DNA of 64,000 nt from Arabidopsis thaliana (taxonomy: Eukaryota; Streptophyta; Magnoliopsida; Brassicales; Brassicaceae): the NCBI RefSeq assembly GCF_000001735.4, contig NC_003075.7, positions 3,907,001 to 3,971,000 on the forward strand, read 5' to 3'. This document shows positions 41,893-52,688 of this stretch, piece by piece. Under the pieces are notes generated by a model. That model did not search any database and was not told where the DNA came from. It saw only the letters and a program-made list of their open reading frames with translations. Each line of letters opens with the position of its first letter. The stretch's first letter is position 1. Made by a program: the position numbers and the translations under genes.

Positions 41893-43512
41893 CTAATACT
41901 GTTCTTCGCCTTCTTGTTCTTCATCATCAGAAGATGATAAATTACATCGAAATTCATCTTCCGGATCGGCATCTCCGGCATCTAAATCGAGGTTTATGGG
42001 GTTGCGATTGATTGTCAAATTGTTGAGTACAAGATCTTCTATTGTTGTTATTAAAACAGCATCATCATTTTCTGTTTGCAATAAACTCGGGTCTTTATTT
42101 TCATATTCTCCTAATATGTTTCCCTTTGCAAATCATATATAGATAAACTATTTAGACATACATAATCTGTCACCCACACATGATATGCCTCATTTCTTTT
42201 CACGAAGAGTTCTTTTTTGTTCAATCCTGGATATTTAATAGAAAGAAAATCTTCGAACATACTATAAAGACAAAAACAACATATAAGGGTTAGTAAACAA
42301 ACATTTATAATTAACTTAAAATGGGAGTATGACTTTTGTTATATACCTCTCAATTACTTGAAAATAATCACAATTCCATGTGCGCATTGATAGTCTTCCT
42401 CTGATAGCCATACTTCACGTATTTCTCCACTTGGAGGACCAACGGAACTAAATATATTAGGTACTCCAGGAACATGATATACAGGAACTTAACCCTCATT
42501 GAATCTTGTTGACTTGATCCAAAAGAGGTAATTCATGGTTATTTTTGCGCATTGAAAACTTGCTTGGTGCAGATGTTTAATTAATTACTATTAGTTACCT
42601 TGATTTTGTTCGTTTATTATTGGCGAAGTAGTGCTCTGAGAAATAAGAAATCTAGTCATTGATATATGACTCAACAATTGATCCGGCCGCATATCTTTTA
42701 TTTTTTGTTTTTCCTTTCAACTTTTTGAAAAACCTCTCAAAAGGATACATCCACATGTATTGGATAGGACCGCCCAATTCTGCTTCGTAGGGGAGATGTA
42801 TAGGCAGGTGCTCCATAACATCAAAAAATGATGGTGGGAAGATCTCCTCTAAGTTGCATATGATCAAAACAATGTTCTGCTTAAGAATTTGAACGCGCCT
42901 TTTCTGCAAAATTCTCGGACATAAGTCCCTAAAAAATGCACTAACCCCTGGAAAAAAAAATGCATCATCTCAAGTGCATATATGATATAAAGAGTAAATT
43001 ATATTCTTATTTTACCTGATAATCCAAGGTGAACGTTCCGGTCGAGGAGTTCTGCAAAGATAAATGGAAGTAACTGCTCCATAAAAATATGGCAATCGTG
43101 ACTCTTCATACCTGATAACTTCCCATTCTCAATATCAACACAACTACTCAAATCAGACGAATAAACATTAGGGAATTTGATTGCATGTTTAACACATTGC
43201 AATAAACTCATTTTGGCTTCATTTGTCAATGTATAAGCTGGAAATGGAGCTTTTCCCTTACTATCAATATGTAAGTCAGGCCGAGAACAAAATCGTTCTA
43301 TATCCATTCTTGACATTATGTTGTCCTTTGATTTACCCTCTACGCTCATAAGAGTATTCACTATGTTATCCAAAAAATTCTTCTCTGTATGCATCACATC
43401 GATACAATGTCGGAGATTCATATCCTTCCAATATGGAAGCTCCCATAATATGCTTTCCTTATGCCAGTTATGTTCCTTCCCATAGCCTGGCATCTTCTTT
43501 TCGTGCCCGTTG
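41893..43512 (-). pseudogene. CACTA-B TNP2 transposase, C-terminal two thirds
   Basis: Read leftward: GYGKEHNWHKESILWELPYW and DMNLRHCIDVMHTEKNFLDN (TNP2 core with DVMH..KN), GMKSHDCHIFMEQLLPFIFA (42999-43493), LEEIFPPSFFDVMEHLPIHL and GGPIQYMWMYPFERFFKKLK (42652-42909), then degraded C-terminal pieces to an acidic end near 41893 (AGDADPEDEFRCNLSSSDDE). Frame changes occur between blocks. The N-terminus is absent because satellite begins at about 43513. Transposase would cut at CACTA ends. Confidence 0.87.
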
Positions 43513-46500
43513 CCACCAAGTCCATATGAGTCTTTGGCTTTGTGTCTTCTAACAAGGATACACTACTTAGGCTTTTAAGATCGAGTTGCGGTTTAAGTTG
43601 TTTTACTCAATCATACACATGACAACAAGTCATATTCGACTCCAAAACACTAACCAACCTTCTTCTTGCTTCTCAAAGCTTTCACGGTGTAGCCAAAGTC
43701 CATATGAGTCTTTGGCTTTGTGTCTTCTAACAAGGATACAGTTCTTACGCCTTTAAGATCCGGTTGCAGTTTAAGTTGTTATACTCAATCATACACATGA
43801 CATCAAGTCATACTCGACTCCAAAACACTAACCAACCTTGTTCTTGCTTCTCAAAGCTTTCATGGTGTAGCCAAAGTCCATATGAGTCTTTGGCTTTGTG
43901 TCTTCTAACAAGGAAACACTACTTAGGCTTTTAAGATCGGGTTGCGGTTTAAGTTGTTATACTCAATCATACACATGTCATCAAGTCATATTTGACTCCA
44001 AAACACTAACCAACCTTCTTCTTGCTTCTCAAAGCTTTCATGGTTTAGCCTAAGTCCATATGAGTCTTTGGCTTTGTGTCTTCTAACAAGGATACAGTTC
44101 ATACGCCTTTAAGATCCAGTTGCGGTTTAAGTTGTTATACTCAATCATAAACATGACATCAAGTCATATTCGACTCCAAAACACTAACAAACCTTCTTCT
44201 AGCTTCTCAAAGCTTTCATGGTGTAGCCAAAGTCGGTATGATTCTTTGGCTTTGTATGTTCTAACAAGGAAACACTACTTAGGCTTATAAGATCGGATTG
44301 CGGTTTAAGTTGTTATACTCAATCATACACATGACATCAAGTCATATTCGACTCCAAAACACTAACCAACCTTCTTTTAGCTTCTCAAAGTTTTCATGGT
44401 GTAGCCAAAGTCCGTATGAGTCTTTGGCTTTGTATGTTTTAACAAGGAAACACTACTTAGGCTTATAAGATCCGGTTGTGGTTTAAGTTCTTATACTCAA
44501 TCATACACATGACATCAAGTCATATTCGACTCCAAAACACTAACCAACCTTCATCTTGCTTCTCAAAGCTTTCATGGTTTAGCCTAAGTCCATATGAGTC
44601 GTTGGCTTTGTGTCTTCTAACAAGGAAACTCTACTTAGCCTTTTAAGATCGGGTTGCGGTTTAAGTTGTTATACTCAATCATACACATGACATCAAGTCA
44701 TATTCGACTCCAAAACTCTAACCAACCCTCTTCTAGCTTCTCAAAGCTTTCATGGTGTAGCCAAAGTCCATATTAGTCTTTGGCTTTGTGTCTTCTAACA
44801 AGGATACACTACTTAGACTTTTAAGATCGAGTTGCGGTTTAAGTTGTTTTACTCAATCATACACATGACAACAAGTCATATTCGACTCCAAAACACTAAC
44901 CAACCTTCTTCTTGCTTCTCAAAGCTTTCATGGTGTAGCCAAAGTCCATATGAGTCTTTGGCTTTGTGTTTTCTAACAAGGATACAATTCTTACTCCTTT
45001 AAGATCCCCTTGCCGTTTAAGTCCTTATACTTAATCATACCCATGACATCAAGTCATATTCGACTCCAAAACACTAACCAACCTTCTTCTTGCTTTTCAA
45101 ATCTTTCATTGTTTAGCCAAAGTCCATATGAGTCTTTGGCTTTGTGTCTTCTAACAAGGAAACACTACTTAGGCTTTTAAGATCGGGTTGCGGTTTAAGT
45201 TGTTATACTCAATCATACACATGTCATCAAGTCATATTTGACTCCAAAACACTAACCAACCTTCTTCTTGCTTCTCAAAGCTTTCATGGTGTAGCCAAAG
45301 TCCATATGAGTCTTTAGCTTTGTGTCTTCTAACAAGGATACAGTTCTTACGCCTTTAAGATCCGGTTGCGGTTTAAGTTGTTATACTCAATCATACACAT
45401 GATATCAAGTCATACTCGACTCCAAAACACTAACCAACCTTCTTCTTGCTTCTCAAAGCTTTCATGGTGTAGCCAAAGTCCATATGAATCTTTGGCTTTG
45501 TGTCTTCTAACAAGGAAACACTACTTAGGCTTATAAGATCGGGTTGCGGTTTAAGTTTTTATACTCAATCATACACATGACATCAAGTCATATTCGACTC
45601 CAAAACACTAACCAACCTTCTTCTTGCTTCTCAAAGCTTTCATGGTTTAGCCTAAGTCCATATGAGTCCTCGGCTTTGTGTCTTCTAACAAGGAAACACT
45701 ACTTAGGCTTTTAAGATCGGGTTGCGGTTTAAGTTGTTATACTCAATCATACACATGACATCAAGTCATATTCGACTCCAAAACACTAACCAACCTTCTT
45801 CTTGCTTCTCAAAGCTTTCATGGTGTAGCCAAAGTCCATGTGAGTCTTTGGCTTTGTGTCTTCTAACAAGGATACAGTTCTTACGCTTTTAAGATCCGGT
45901 TGCGGTTTAAGTTGTTATACTCAATCATACACATGACATCAAGTCATATTCGACTCCAAAACACTAACCAACCTTCTTCTTGCTTCTCAAAGCTTTCATG
46001 GTGTAGCCAAAGTCCATATGAGTCTTTGGCTTTGTGTCTTCTAACAAGGAAACACTACTTAGCTTTTAAGATCGGGTTGCGGTTTAAGTTGTTATACTCA
46101 ATCATACACATGACATCAAGTCATATTCGACTCCAAAACAGTAACCAACCTTCTTCTTGCTTCTCAAAGCTTTCATGGTGTAGCCAAAGTCCATATGAGT
46201 CGTTGGCTTTGTGTCTTCTAACAAGGAAACTCTACTTAGCCTTTTAAGATCGGGTTGCGGTTTAAGTTGTTATACTCAATCATACACATGACATCAAGTC
46301 ATATTCGACTCCAAAACTCTAACGAACCCTCTTCTAGCTTCTCAAAGCTTTCATGGTGTAGCCAAAGTCCATATTAGTCTTTGGCTTTGTGTCTTCTAAC
46401 AAGGATACAGTTCTTACGCCTTTAAGATCCGGTTGCAGTTTAAGTTGTTATACTCAATCATACACATGACATCAAGTCATATTCGACTCCAAAACACTAA

Positions 46501-49021
46501 CCAACCTTCTTCTTGCTTCTCAAAGCTTTCATGGTGTAGCCAAAGTCCATATGAGTCTTTGGCTTTGTGTCTTCTAACAAGGAAACACTACTTAGGCTTA
46601 TAAGATCCGGTTGCGGTTTAAGTTCTTATACTCAATCATACACATGACATCAAGTCATATTCGACTCCAAAACACTAACCAACCTTCGTCTTGCTTCTCA
46701 AAGCTTTCATGGTTTAGCCTAAGTCCATATGAGTCGTTGGCTTTGTGTCTTCTAACAAGGAAACTCTTCTTAGCCTTTTAAGATCGGGTTGCGGTTTAAG
46801 TTGTTATACTCAATCATACACATGACATCAAGTCATATTCGACTCCAAAACTCTAACCAACCCTCTTCTAGCTTCTCAAAGCTTTCATGGTGTAGCCAAA
46901 GTCCATATTAGTCTTTGGCTTTGTGTCTTCTAACAAGGATACACTACTTAGACTTTTAAGATCGAGTTGCGGTTTAAGTTGTTTTACTCAATCATAAACA
47001 TGACAACAAGTCATATTCGACTCCAAAACACTAACCAACCTTCTTCTTGCTTCTCAAAGCTTTCTTGGTGTAGCCAAAGTCCATATGAGTCTTTGGCTTT
47101 GTGTCTTCTAACAAGGATACAATTCTTACTCCTTTAAGATCCTGTTGCCGTTTAAGTCCTTATACTCAATCATACCCATGACATCAAGTCATATTCGACT
47201 CCAAAACACTAACCAACCTTCTTCTTGCTTTTCAAATCTTTCATTGTTTAGCCAAAGTCCATATGAGTCTTTGGCTTTGTGTCTTCTAACAAGGAAACAC
47301 TACTTATGCTTTTAAGATCGGGTTGCGGTTTAAGTTCTTATACTCAATCATACACATGTCATCAAGTCATATTTGACTCCAAAACACTAACCAACCTTCT
47401 TCTTGCTTCTCAAAGCTTTCATGGTGTAGCCAAAGTCCATATGAGTCTTTAGCTTTGTGTCTTCTAACAAGGATACAGTTCTTACGCCTTTAAGATCCGG
47501 TTGCGGTTTAAGTTGTTATACTCAATCATACACATGACATCAAGTCATACTCGACTCCAAAACACTAACCAACCTTCTTCTTGCTTCTCAAAGCTTTCAT
47601 GGTGTAGCCAAAGTCCATATGAATCTTTGGCTTTGTGTCTTCTAACAAGGAAACACTACTTAGGCTTATAAGATCGGGTTGCGGTTTAAGGTCTTATACT
47701 CAATCATACACATGACATCAAGTCATATTCGACTCCAAAACACTAACCAACCTTCTTCTTGCTTCTCAAAGCTTTCATGGTTTAGCCTAAGTCCATATGA
47801 GTCCTTGGCTTTGTGTCTTCTAACAAGGAAACACTACTTAGGCTTTTAAGATCGAGTTGCGGTTTAAGTTGTTATACTCAATCATACACATGTCATCAAG
47901 TCATATTTGACTCCAAAACACTAACCAACCTTCTTCTTGCTTCTCAAAGCTTTCATGGTGTAGCCAAAGTCCATATGAGTCTTTAGCTTTGTGTCTTCTA
48001 ACAAGGATAGAGTTCTTACGCCTTTAAGATCCGGTTGCGGTTTAAGTTGTTATACTCAATCATGCACATTACATCAAGTCATACTCGACTCCAAAACACT
48101 AACCAACCTTCTTCTTGCTTCTCAAAGCTTTCATGGTGTAGCCAAAGTCCTTATGAGTCTTTGGCTTTGTGTCTTCTAACAAGGAAACACTACTTAGGCT
48201 TTTAAGATCGGGTTGCGGTTTAAGTTGTTATACTCAATCATACACATGACATCAAGTCATATTTCTACTCCAATACACTAACCAACCTTATTCTTCCTTC
48301 TCAAAGCTTTCATGGTGTAGCCAAAGTCCATATGAGTCTTTGGCTTTGTGTCTTCTAACAAGGAAACACTACTTAGGCTTTTAAGATCGAGTTGCGGTTT
48401 AAGTTGTTATACTCAATCATACACATGTCATCAAGTCATATTTGACTCCAAAACACTAAGCAACCTTCTTCTTGCTTCTCAAAGCTTTCATGGTGTAGCC
48501 AAAGTCCATATGAGTCTTTAGCTTTGTGTCTTCTAACAAGGATACAGTTCTTACGCCTTTAAGATCCGGTTGCGGTTTAAGTTGTTATACTCAATCACAC
48601 ACATGACATCAAGTCATACTAGACTCCAAAACACTAACCAACCTTCTTCTTGCTTCTCAAAGCTTTCATGGTGTAGCCAAAGTCCATATGAGTCGTTGGC
48701 TTTGTGTCTTCTAACAAGGAAACTCTACTTAGCCTTTTAAGATCGGGTTGCGGTTGAAGTTGTTATACTCAATCATACACATGACATCAAGTCATATTCG
48801 ACTCCAAAACTCTAACCAACCCTCTTCTAGCTTCTCAAAGCTTTCATGGTGTAGCCAAAGTCCATATGAGTCTTTGGCTTTGTGTCTTCTAACAAGGATA
48901 CACTACTTAGGCTTTTAAGATCGAGATGCGGTTTAAGTTGTTTTACTCAATCATACACATGACAACAAGTCATATTCGACTCCAAAACACTAACCAACCT
49001 TCTTCTTGCTTCTCAAAGCTT
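43513..49021 (+). repeat. Centromeric satellite array 1 (~178 bp, A. thaliana-like)
   Basis: About 31 head-to-tail monomers of ~178 bp in one orientation. Landmarks in every unit: CTTGCTTCTCAAAGCTTTC, AAAGTCCATATGAGTC, CTTCTAACAAGGA, GCGGTTTAAGTTGTTATAC, GACATCAAGTCATA. This is the Arabidopsis 178-bp centromere repeat. Two main variants alternate: one with GATACAGTTCTTACGCCTTTAAGATCC, the other with GAAACACTACTTAGGCTTTTAAGATCG. Such DNA carries CENH3 nucleosomes in functional centromeres. Starts at the CACTA-B junction and runs into the N gap. Confidence 0.97.
44400..48670 (+). repeat. Higher-order repeat in array 1: two 2,135-bp, 12-monomer blocks
   Basis: Diagnostic variants recur at a fixed offset of 2,135 bp: TCCGG after TAAGA at 44471 and 46606; AAACTCTACTTAGCC at 44626 and 46761; ACAAG in the ACAACAAG variant at 44871 and 47006; GATACAATTCTTACTCC at 44981 and 47116; GAATC at 45486 and 47621; TCCT at 45667 and 47802. 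2,135 is 12 x 178 minus 1. Left of 44400 the variants no longer match, which bounds the block. Confidence 0.88.
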
Positions 49022-50021
49022 NNNNNNNNNNNNNNNNNNNNNNNNNNNNNNNNNNNNNNNNNNNNNNNNNNNNNNNNNNNNNNNNNNNNNNNNNNNNNNN
49101 NNNNNNNNNNNNNNNNNNNNNNNNNNNNNNNNNNNNNNNNNNNNNNNNNNNNNNNNNNNNNNNNNNNNNNNNNNNNNNNNNNNNNNNNNNNNNNNNNNNN
49201 NNNNNNNNNNNNNNNNNNNNNNNNNNNNNNNNNNNNNNNNNNNNNNNNNNNNNNNNNNNNNNNNNNNNNNNNNNNNNNNNNNNNNNNNNNNNNNNNNNNN
49301 NNNNNNNNNNNNNNNNNNNNNNNNNNNNNNNNNNNNNNNNNNNNNNNNNNNNNNNNNNNNNNNNNNNNNNNNNNNNNNNNNNNNNNNNNNNNNNNNNNNN
49401 NNNNNNNNNNNNNNNNNNNNNNNNNNNNNNNNNNNNNNNNNNNNNNNNNNNNNNNNNNNNNNNNNNNNNNNNNNNNNNNNNNNNNNNNNNNNNNNNNNNN
49501 NNNNNNNNNNNNNNNNNNNNNNNNNNNNNNNNNNNNNNNNNNNNNNNNNNNNNNNNNNNNNNNNNNNNNNNNNNNNNNNNNNNNNNNNNNNNNNNNNNNN
49601 NNNNNNNNNNNNNNNNNNNNNNNNNNNNNNNNNNNNNNNNNNNNNNNNNNNNNNNNNNNNNNNNNNNNNNNNNNNNNNNNNNNNNNNNNNNNNNNNNNNN
49701 NNNNNNNNNNNNNNNNNNNNNNNNNNNNNNNNNNNNNNNNNNNNNNNNNNNNNNNNNNNNNNNNNNNNNNNNNNNNNNNNNNNNNNNNNNNNNNNNNNNN
49801 NNNNNNNNNNNNNNNNNNNNNNNNNNNNNNNNNNNNNNNNNNNNNNNNNNNNNNNNNNNNNNNNNNNNNNNNNNNNNNNNNNNNNNNNNNNNNNNNNNNN
49901 NNNNNNNNNNNNNNNNNNNNNNNNNNNNNNNNNNNNNNNNNNNNNNNNNNNNNNNNNNNNNNNNNNNNNNNNNNNNNNNNNNNNNNNNNNNNNNNNNNNN
50001 NNNNNNNNNNNNNNNNNNNNN
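49022..50021. other. Assembly gap of 1000 N
   Basis: Exactly 1000 undetermined bases, a standard placeholder, so true distance and even adjacency are not established. Satellite lies on the left and an Athila LTR on the right. Open frames spanning it are artefacts. Confidence 0.99.
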
Positions 50022-51060
50022 GAATTCTACACAACTCTAACCCATCCTCAGAAACCTATTCACTACTCAGACATCATAACACAAAGCATAAACGTTGAAC
50101 AAGTTGAAAACATGATAACAAGAGTGTAACAGCAGGATGATAACAGAATGAACAACAGTAAACAAAAATCAAGAACTAAAGTTGAATACTGAATACTGAA
50201 TAGATAAAGAGAAATCCGGATTATAAAAAGTCTAGAACACAAGGTCTGCGAAAATAAAACTAGATAAAAACTTCTTGTCTGCGAAAATGAGAAGTACATG
50301 CTACTTATAGCCAAATATCCCGAAACCCTAATACTCAAAACGACGAAGTATTTGGACGGGTTAAGAACTGTACTCGACCCAGGTGGTCGAGTGAGAGGTC
50401 GAGTGAATAGCTGGAGTCTTCTTTTTTTCCTTGTGCTCGAGTGTCTGGTTGAGTGCGGAATGAAGAAGGCTCTGAAGCTTGTCATCGAGTATGCAGTCGA
50501 GTGGTGTGATGGTGATACTCGACCTCTAGGTAGAGTGATGAGGTCGAGTAGTGGTCTGGCAGTGAAGGTGAAGGCACTCGACCACGGGGTCGAGTGACGT
50601 GATCGAGTGTTGGTCAGGAGATACTCGACTTCCAGGTTGAGTGAAGAGGTCGAGTGGTTGTCTGATGATGGAGGTGAAGACACTCGACCTCATGGTCGAG
50701 TGAAGTGATCGAGTGATGGTCTGGTGATGGAGATGAGGGCACTCGACCTCGGGCTCGAGTGGTGAAGTGAAGTGGTGATGTCCTCTACTCGACCTGGTGG
50801 TCGAGTGGTCTCTTGAGATCTTGAAGCTCCTACTCGACCTCTGGGTCGAGTGGTTTGTCATGATCAGGTCCGCTTCTTCCAGATAGCTCGTCAACAGCTC
50901 CAAATCACCTGAAATCAACGCAAATATGCAACATGCATGCAAAACTATCCTCAACATGCAAAGTGATGACAAATGATGTGAAATGGTATAAAACACCGAT
51001 GATATGATGCTAAAATGATGACAAATGGATGCTCAAAACATGCAAAATACACACTTATCA
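50022..51060 (-). repeat. 3' LTR of Athila-2 (incomplete, enters gap)
   Basis: Right end ...ACACTTATCA before the polypurine tract; coding-strand start TGATAAGTGTGT. Between 50370 and 50860 are eight imperfect palindromes ACTCGACC-(4-5)-GGTCGAGT, several followed 13 bases later by a further TCGAGT. The left end is lost in the gap. Confidence 0.8.
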
Positions 51061-52688
51061 ACTCCCCCAAACTTAGTCTTTGCTTGCCCTCAAGCAAACA
51101 ATCAAGAACAAGCTGGAGGTGAGGTTTGGAAGCGGGGACTCAGAGCCAAAACACCAGATAGACCAGATGAAATCAATGTCCAAGTTGAAATCATTCTACT
51201 TAAAAACGTTAGCCATGCCTCATCAATCAATCAATCCGACTCATATGCTCGACCTACACAAGTTTTCAAATCTACCAATCCTTTTAACATTCATTAGTTC
51301 TGGAATGTGAATCAAGCAATGCATCATCAAAGAACTCATTTGGCTAAGGTAAAAGGTCAAGAGACAAAGATGGTCCCTTAGAGAATAGGCTTCAGTAATA
51401 GGGGATCTCTCAAAAATGATTAAGCTTTAGTAGAATGCTAAAGGTAAGTCCCAAGCTATGCATACAGAGATAAGATCCCATCTACCCAGAGTACATAGAA
51501 TGAAGCTCTAATGGTAATCCCATCTCCAATCCCTATACAAGAACTAAACTCTACCCTTTGCATTCATGAATCTTTTAAGCACTTTTTCTAATCATTCTTT
51601 TCTTTTCTCTTAACTCTAGGAGAAGCTTTCTCAACACTTTGTTACATCTAGCGGATTTGGATTTCTTTAACAACTAAGGTTCCTGTTTTTAACATTTTAA
51701 AGCCAAGTGCTTTTGCCCATCTCCAATAGCTAACAAGAACTCTTTCTTTTCTTTACAAATCCCAAATCCTTTACTAGACTTTTTCTGCTTCTTTAGCTTA
51801 CTTCACCTATAGTCCTTTACCTTTTCTCATCAATGAATCAACCCCCTTTTTTTTTTCTTTTAAACACATCCCAACCCAAAGTATAAGCGCCCACCTAGTC
51901 CTATCTAGTCCGAAAAATGCGAACTAGAACTACATGAGACACTATCTCTGTCGTTACGAACCTAACACTTTCTACCAAGCTTAATCGGAATAAGACCTCA
52001 CAAACACTCACAAGTGATATAGGGCTTGAAAGAAAGTCTAGGTTTGGGTTTGGGTTAACTGCTCTAATAAGGAGAGACAGCTACTTGGATTAACAAGAGT
52101 GATCAAAATGAATAAGAGAATCCAAGTATTTTAGGGTATCCATGAGTTCAAATTTGATGCAGACATGATAATTAAAGATCAGATTCAGGTTCAAATTGAT
52201 GGGGAATGGTATCAGATCATGACAGTGTGGTCGAGTAGAGCAATCTAGGCATGGTTCAGTTTTATTTCAAATTCATTGACTACGCAACAGACAACTAGCA
52301 ACGAGGGCACTGAGTTTATCCGGTGAATCAAAATGCTTACAAGGCTATCTCATCATCATCCCCTATGCATATGCAACAATCCTAAATGAAACACTCAAGA
52401 CTCGATCCAAAATGTAATGCAGCTACATGAACACTCTTTTTTTTGTGAAATCATTTTCTGAACTTTTTCAAATTTTTTTGGTTTTTCTATGCCTTAGATG
52501 AATGCAGACTCAAAAATATACACAATGCAACACACACTTCCTGAGCCCTCCCCCAAACTTAAATCACACAGTCCACTGTGCGAATAAACTTGGAAGAGAG
52601 TACTCAGGACAAATCCAATCACAAAAATAAAATGAAGAAACAAATCAAGACAGATGGTATAATACAATGGTGAAGTGAGGTGCTTACC
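51061..52688 (-). other. Athila-2 3' non-coding region with polypurine tract
   Basis: Minus strand CTAAGTTTGGGGGAGT (51061-51076) adjoins the LTR and is the polypurine tract. GCTTGCCCTCAAGC beside it matches Athila-N. The rest has no credible frame; a second CCCCCAAACTTAA-type block occurs at 52550-52562. T-rich near 51840-51860. Confidence 0.7.

Larger units (their letters stand above)
38017..43512 (-). mobile_element. CACTA-B: CACTA transposon truncated by satellite
   Basis: Left end CGCTACAAGAAAATTG at 38017, one base off the CACTACAAGAAA terminal repeat; subterminal TAGTCG/CGACTA repeats; then on the minus strand a TNPA-like gene (38733-41238) and TNP2 transposase (41893-43512). The 5' end, TNP2 N-terminus and second inverted repeat are missing: at about 43512 the transposase turns directly into centromeric satellite. 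Its ends differ from CACTA-A, so it is another family. Confidence 0.88.

Noticed and set aside
45900..46247. 115-codon frame in the satellite array, and others at 47991-48179
   Set aside because: They are repeats of the satellite monomer read in one frame; nothing protein-like beyond the periodicity.
43513..49021. CRISPR-like regular repeats
   Set aside because: Unit is ~178 bp, tandem without spacers, in plant centromere sequence; not a CRISPR array.
48926..50098. Very long open frames across the gap (390, 354 and 344 codons)
   Set aside because: Made almost wholly of N; no coding content.
50063..50996. Minus frames of 206 and 156 codons in the Athila-2 LTR
   Set aside because: Lie in non-coding LTR and result from the ACTCGACC motif, which avoids stops on that strand.
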